Assembly (NCBI GenBank): GCA_036845225.1
Contig: DAIUEJ010000054.1
Coordinates: 1-16,576 of the forward strand
Direction: 5' to 3'
Source: FEN-680 sp036845225
Lineage (GTDB): Bacteria; Actinomycetota; Geothermincolia; Fen-727; Anoxymicrobiaceae
DNA length: 16,576 nt
Notes under the pieces: model-generated
What the model saw: only the letters and a program-made list of their open reading frames with translations
Databases searched by the model: none
Told to the model about the DNA's origin: nothing
Shown here: positions 14,655-16,576 of the stretch, one piece after another
Layout of the letters: each line of letters begins with the position of its first letter
Position numbering within the stretch: the first letter of the stretch is position 1
Position numbers and translations under genes: made by a program

Positions 14655-16344
14655 CTCGAACTCCCTTCTTTCGCGGCGAATCGAATATCGAGGGGTCGGC
14701 CCGTTTCACGAAGTCGATAAGCTTTTTACTCAGGGGTTCGGTCACCGGCTCGAGGATTCTCACGAGGACCAGGTACACCGGCTCGAGAATCGGGAGGAGT
14801 GCCTTCATGACCGGGTTTGCGACAACGGACGCGGGGGCAACGAAAGCGGCCGCCCTCTTGATGGGGGAGCTGAATCGCTCGAGCACTCTGTCTAGAGACT
14901 CGAGGCTCCGTTTGAAGGCTCTGTGTCCCGCGGTCTGAGTTCCGTAGGAAACGGCAGACAGCTCACCATGATGTTCACCGAAGCGCTCGTATAGCCAGTT
15001 GTAGAAGTACCTGAAGTACATCCTTATCCAGCTGGTGACGATTGCGGGATCTTCACTGATTGCTCCAAGCATCGCCTCTGCGAGCGGGGTACTCATGTGG
15101 GTGAAGCCGCCCAGTCCCCAGCCGTTGTGTATGAGTGCCTTGAGTCTCTTCTCGTCGTGGTCGCGTTGCGCGTAACGGAGGTCGTGCCTGTTGGTGCGGG
15201 ATATCGACCACTGGATGATCGGATGGGCTCTTATCCGCTCGTCGTAGCGCTTCAGGAAAGAGGTGGACGTGTCACCTGCCCTTATTGCCTCGATTGCGAC
15301 GTCGGCCGCGATCTCCGCGGAGAACCAGGCTGCTGGTACGCCGTCGCAAAGCTCGGTGCTCTCGAGCCCGGCTGCGTCCCCGATTAGTATCATGCCGTCC
15401 GTGTGGTTGGGCATATTTCGAAGGTCTTCATCCAGCCCCACGTATATCTCGAAGCCGTCCCACATCCGCGACCTCAAACTGATGTGTGGGGCGACATCGT
15501 CCTTCCACCAGGGCACCCTGGTGGTGATGTTCCTGTGATACTCGTCGAAGTCTTTCAGGCTGGGGACCTTTCCGCTTTCCGCCTTCAGGCACTGGTCCTG
15601 GATGAAGTGCAGGCTGTTCCTGTAGGGCCAGACCATCAGGCCGTTTCCGTAACCCAGCGGGGGGGCGACCCGCTGCTCGTCCCAGCCCCAGCAGAAGCGG
15701 AGGGTGTGGCCGAATATCCTGTCCACATCTTCCTTGGCCATCTCGTAGTCGTAGACGTCCGCGAGCGATATGGTGTCGGGCGGGTACTTCTCCCGTATCC
15801 CCGCCTTGATCGCCAGCAGGCCCTGGCATCCTTCGGCGTCTATCACTACCTTCGCGCCGAGGCTGTCCCCGGTATCGGTAACTACGCCCCTTACGCATCC
15901 GTTCTCTCTCAAGACGTTCACCGCAACCGTCGAAGTCCTGAGCTCCGCCCCGGACTCAACCGCCCTCTCCGCTTCCCACTCGCAGAACGGCTGACAGTAG
16001 GCGTTGTAACCGAAGGCTATCACCGGGGATAGCGGCTTCGGAACCCTGAGCGAGTCTTCGATGTCGATGTCTCCCGTGTCGATGTCCTTGATGATGTAGT
16101 TGATTATGCCGTCAACGGGTCTCTCTATGGGGGGGTTCCCGTCTCGAATGAATTCGGGGCCGAAGAGAAATCCGTAGAAAGGTATGGTCAACCCCGAGAT
16201 GACCTTCTCGCCGGCCCTTCTGCCACGTTCCAGCATCAGTGTCCGAAGGCCCGCCTCGGCGCACTTCTTGGCCGCCACCGGACCGCCGAATCCAGCGCCG
16301 ACCACTATGACGTCATACTCGTTCCGGGCACCTACGGGAGCCAT
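14638..16344 (-). CDS. FixC-like FAD-dependent oxidoreductase with C-terminal extension
   Basis: A 568-residue flavoprotein paralogous to the 452-residue protein encoded downstream. FAD motifs are VVGAGFGGPVAAK at 14-26, Glu39, and DGMILIGDAAGLESTELCDGVP at 316-337. Both proteins share the YGFLFGPEFIR-GNPPI-RP block (57-76), RSxxWD (291-296) and a YFRYFYNW-type C-terminal region. Beyond about residue 455 there is an extra region of roughly 110 residues, absent from the paralogue, with a hydrophobic, Pro-spaced stretch (about 500-545) including two ILEPV units. The extension may lie on the membrane surface. The ATG at 16344 is preferred over an ATG ten codons upstream because GGGAGAGGAG lies 8 nt before it. 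Role: electron transfer to quinone, or reduction of an isoprenoid or other unsaturated substrate. The choice is open. Confidence 0.87.
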   Translation of the reverse strand: MAPVGARNEYDVIVVGAGFGGPVAAKKCAEAGLRTLMLERGRRAGEKVISGLTIPFYGFLFGPEFIRDGNPPIERPVDGIINYIIKDIDTGDIDIEDSLRVPKPLSPVIAFGYNAYCQPFCEWEAERAVESGAELRTSTVAVNVLRENGCVRGVVTDTGDSLGAKVVIDAEGCQGLLAIKAGIREKYPPDTISLADVYDYEMAKEDVDRIFGHTLRFCWGWDEQRVAPPLGYGNGLMVWPYRNSLHFIQDQCLKAESGKVPSLKDFDEYHRNITTRVPWWKDDVAPHISLRSRMWDGFEIYVGLDEDLRNMPNHTDGMILIGDAAGLESTELCDGVPAAWFSAEIAADVAIEAIRAGDTSTSFLKRYDERIRAHPIIQWSISRTNRHDLRYAQRDHDEKRLKALIHNGWGLGGFTHMSTPLAEAMLGAISEDPAIVTSWIRMYFRYFYNWLYERFGEHHGELSAVSYGTQTAGHRAFKRSLESLDRVLERFSSPIKRAAAFVAPASVVANPVMKALLPILEPVYLVLVRILEPVTEPLSKKLIDFVKRADPSIFDSPRKKGVRDAKDF

Positions 16345-16352
16345 GATCCAAG

Positions 16353-16362
16353 CTCCTCTCCC
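16353..16362 (-). promoter_or_regulatory. Ribosome binding site deciding the long FixC-like start
   Basis: GGGAGAGGAG on the - strand, 8 nt before the ATG at 16344. The competing ATG at 16374 lies upstream of this site and has no comparable sequence. Confidence 0.7.
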
Positions 16363-16383
16363 TGTACCTGACATTTCCCATTT

Positions 16384-16539
16384 TCAGCCGCCAACGGCAT
16401 CATTATATCCCCCTGAAGCTGATTTCCTAGGCGCAATCCCGCCGCGGGCTCTCTTTCTAGAAGTCGTCGGTTGCCGCGTGCCGGTCGAGGCCATCTTCGG
16501 TGACGTTTGAGGACCATTGACCGTTGTCTCTGCTTTCAT
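16384..16539 (-). CDS. Possible 51-residue basic, disordered small protein
   Basis: An ATG at 16539 opens a 51-codon frame ending in TGA at 16386-16384, 39 nt before the long FixC-like gene. An AGAGG about 9 nt upstream of the ATG could serve as ribosome site. The peptide is rich in Thr, Ser, Gly, Pro, Arg and Lys (SRKRARGG in the middle) with almost no hydrophobic residues, so it would be disordered and nucleic-acid- or phosphate-binding in character. I know no family. It could be a leader peptide or a chance frame in the promoter region. Confidence 0.3.
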   Translation of the reverse strand: MKAETTVNGPQTSPKMASTGTRQPTTSRKRARGGIAPRKSASGGYNDAVGG

Positions 16540-16576
16540 GTGAACAACCTCTGTGTCTATCAAGTCGGCGCGGTCG

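Overview
This is a 16.6 kb piece of a high-GC bacterial draft scaffold, almost certainly from a metagenome or draft genome, with four runs of exactly 100 N (5216-5315, 8659-8758, 9932-10031, 12904-13003). Strong GGAGG-type ribosome binding sites and tight operons say Bacteria. Frequent ATA (Ile) and AGG (Arg) codons, a split transketolase, FixC/FixX-like redox proteins and a lone acyl-CoA synthetase alpha subunit suggest an anaerobic or facultative lineage. An uncultured actinobacterial group such as Geothermincolia would fit, but this is a guess from general style and no marker gene is present.

Left part (292 to at least 8658, + strand): one apparent operon of eight genes with gaps of 1-25 nt and a single 77-nt break. 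The order is zinc-dependent alcohol dehydrogenase, transketolase N-terminal subunit, transketolase C-terminal subunit, small SCP2 lipid-binding protein, acetone carboxylase beta, alpha and gamma subunits (acxA-acxB-acxC order), and a second SCP2 protein cut by a gap. The carboxylase set is the most secure call: alpha keeps the His-x-x-Asp...His metal site and gamma keeps its Cys pairs. The simplest reading is oxidation of a secondary alcohol to a ketone, then ATP-dependent carboxylation to a 3-oxoacid. The thiamine-diphosphate enzyme and the two lipid-binding proteins in the same transcript are the unexplained and most interesting part.

Middle (8759-11925): a broken helicase-like fragment on the - strand, a PlsC-family acyltransferase on the - strand (8951-9895), a gap, a lower-GC stretch with at most a gene tail (10033-10140), and a + strand CoA-binding NDP-forming acyl-CoA synthetase alpha subunit (10444-11865). 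The synthetase could activate an organic acid, but its ATP-grasp beta partner is not in the window.

Right part (11926-16539, - strand): reading leftwards from 16539 come a possible 51-residue small ORF, a long FixC-like flavoprotein, an 8-Cys FixX-like ferredoxin, a second shorter FixC-like flavoprotein, a gap, and a nitrilase-superfamily amidohydrolase. The two flavoproteins are clear paralogues on either side of the ferredoxin, and the three genes overlap or nearly touch, so they probably form one electron-transfer or reductase unit. The amidohydrolase converges with the acyl-CoA synthetase gene.

No rRNA, tRNA, CRISPR array, insertion sequence or attachment site was seen.
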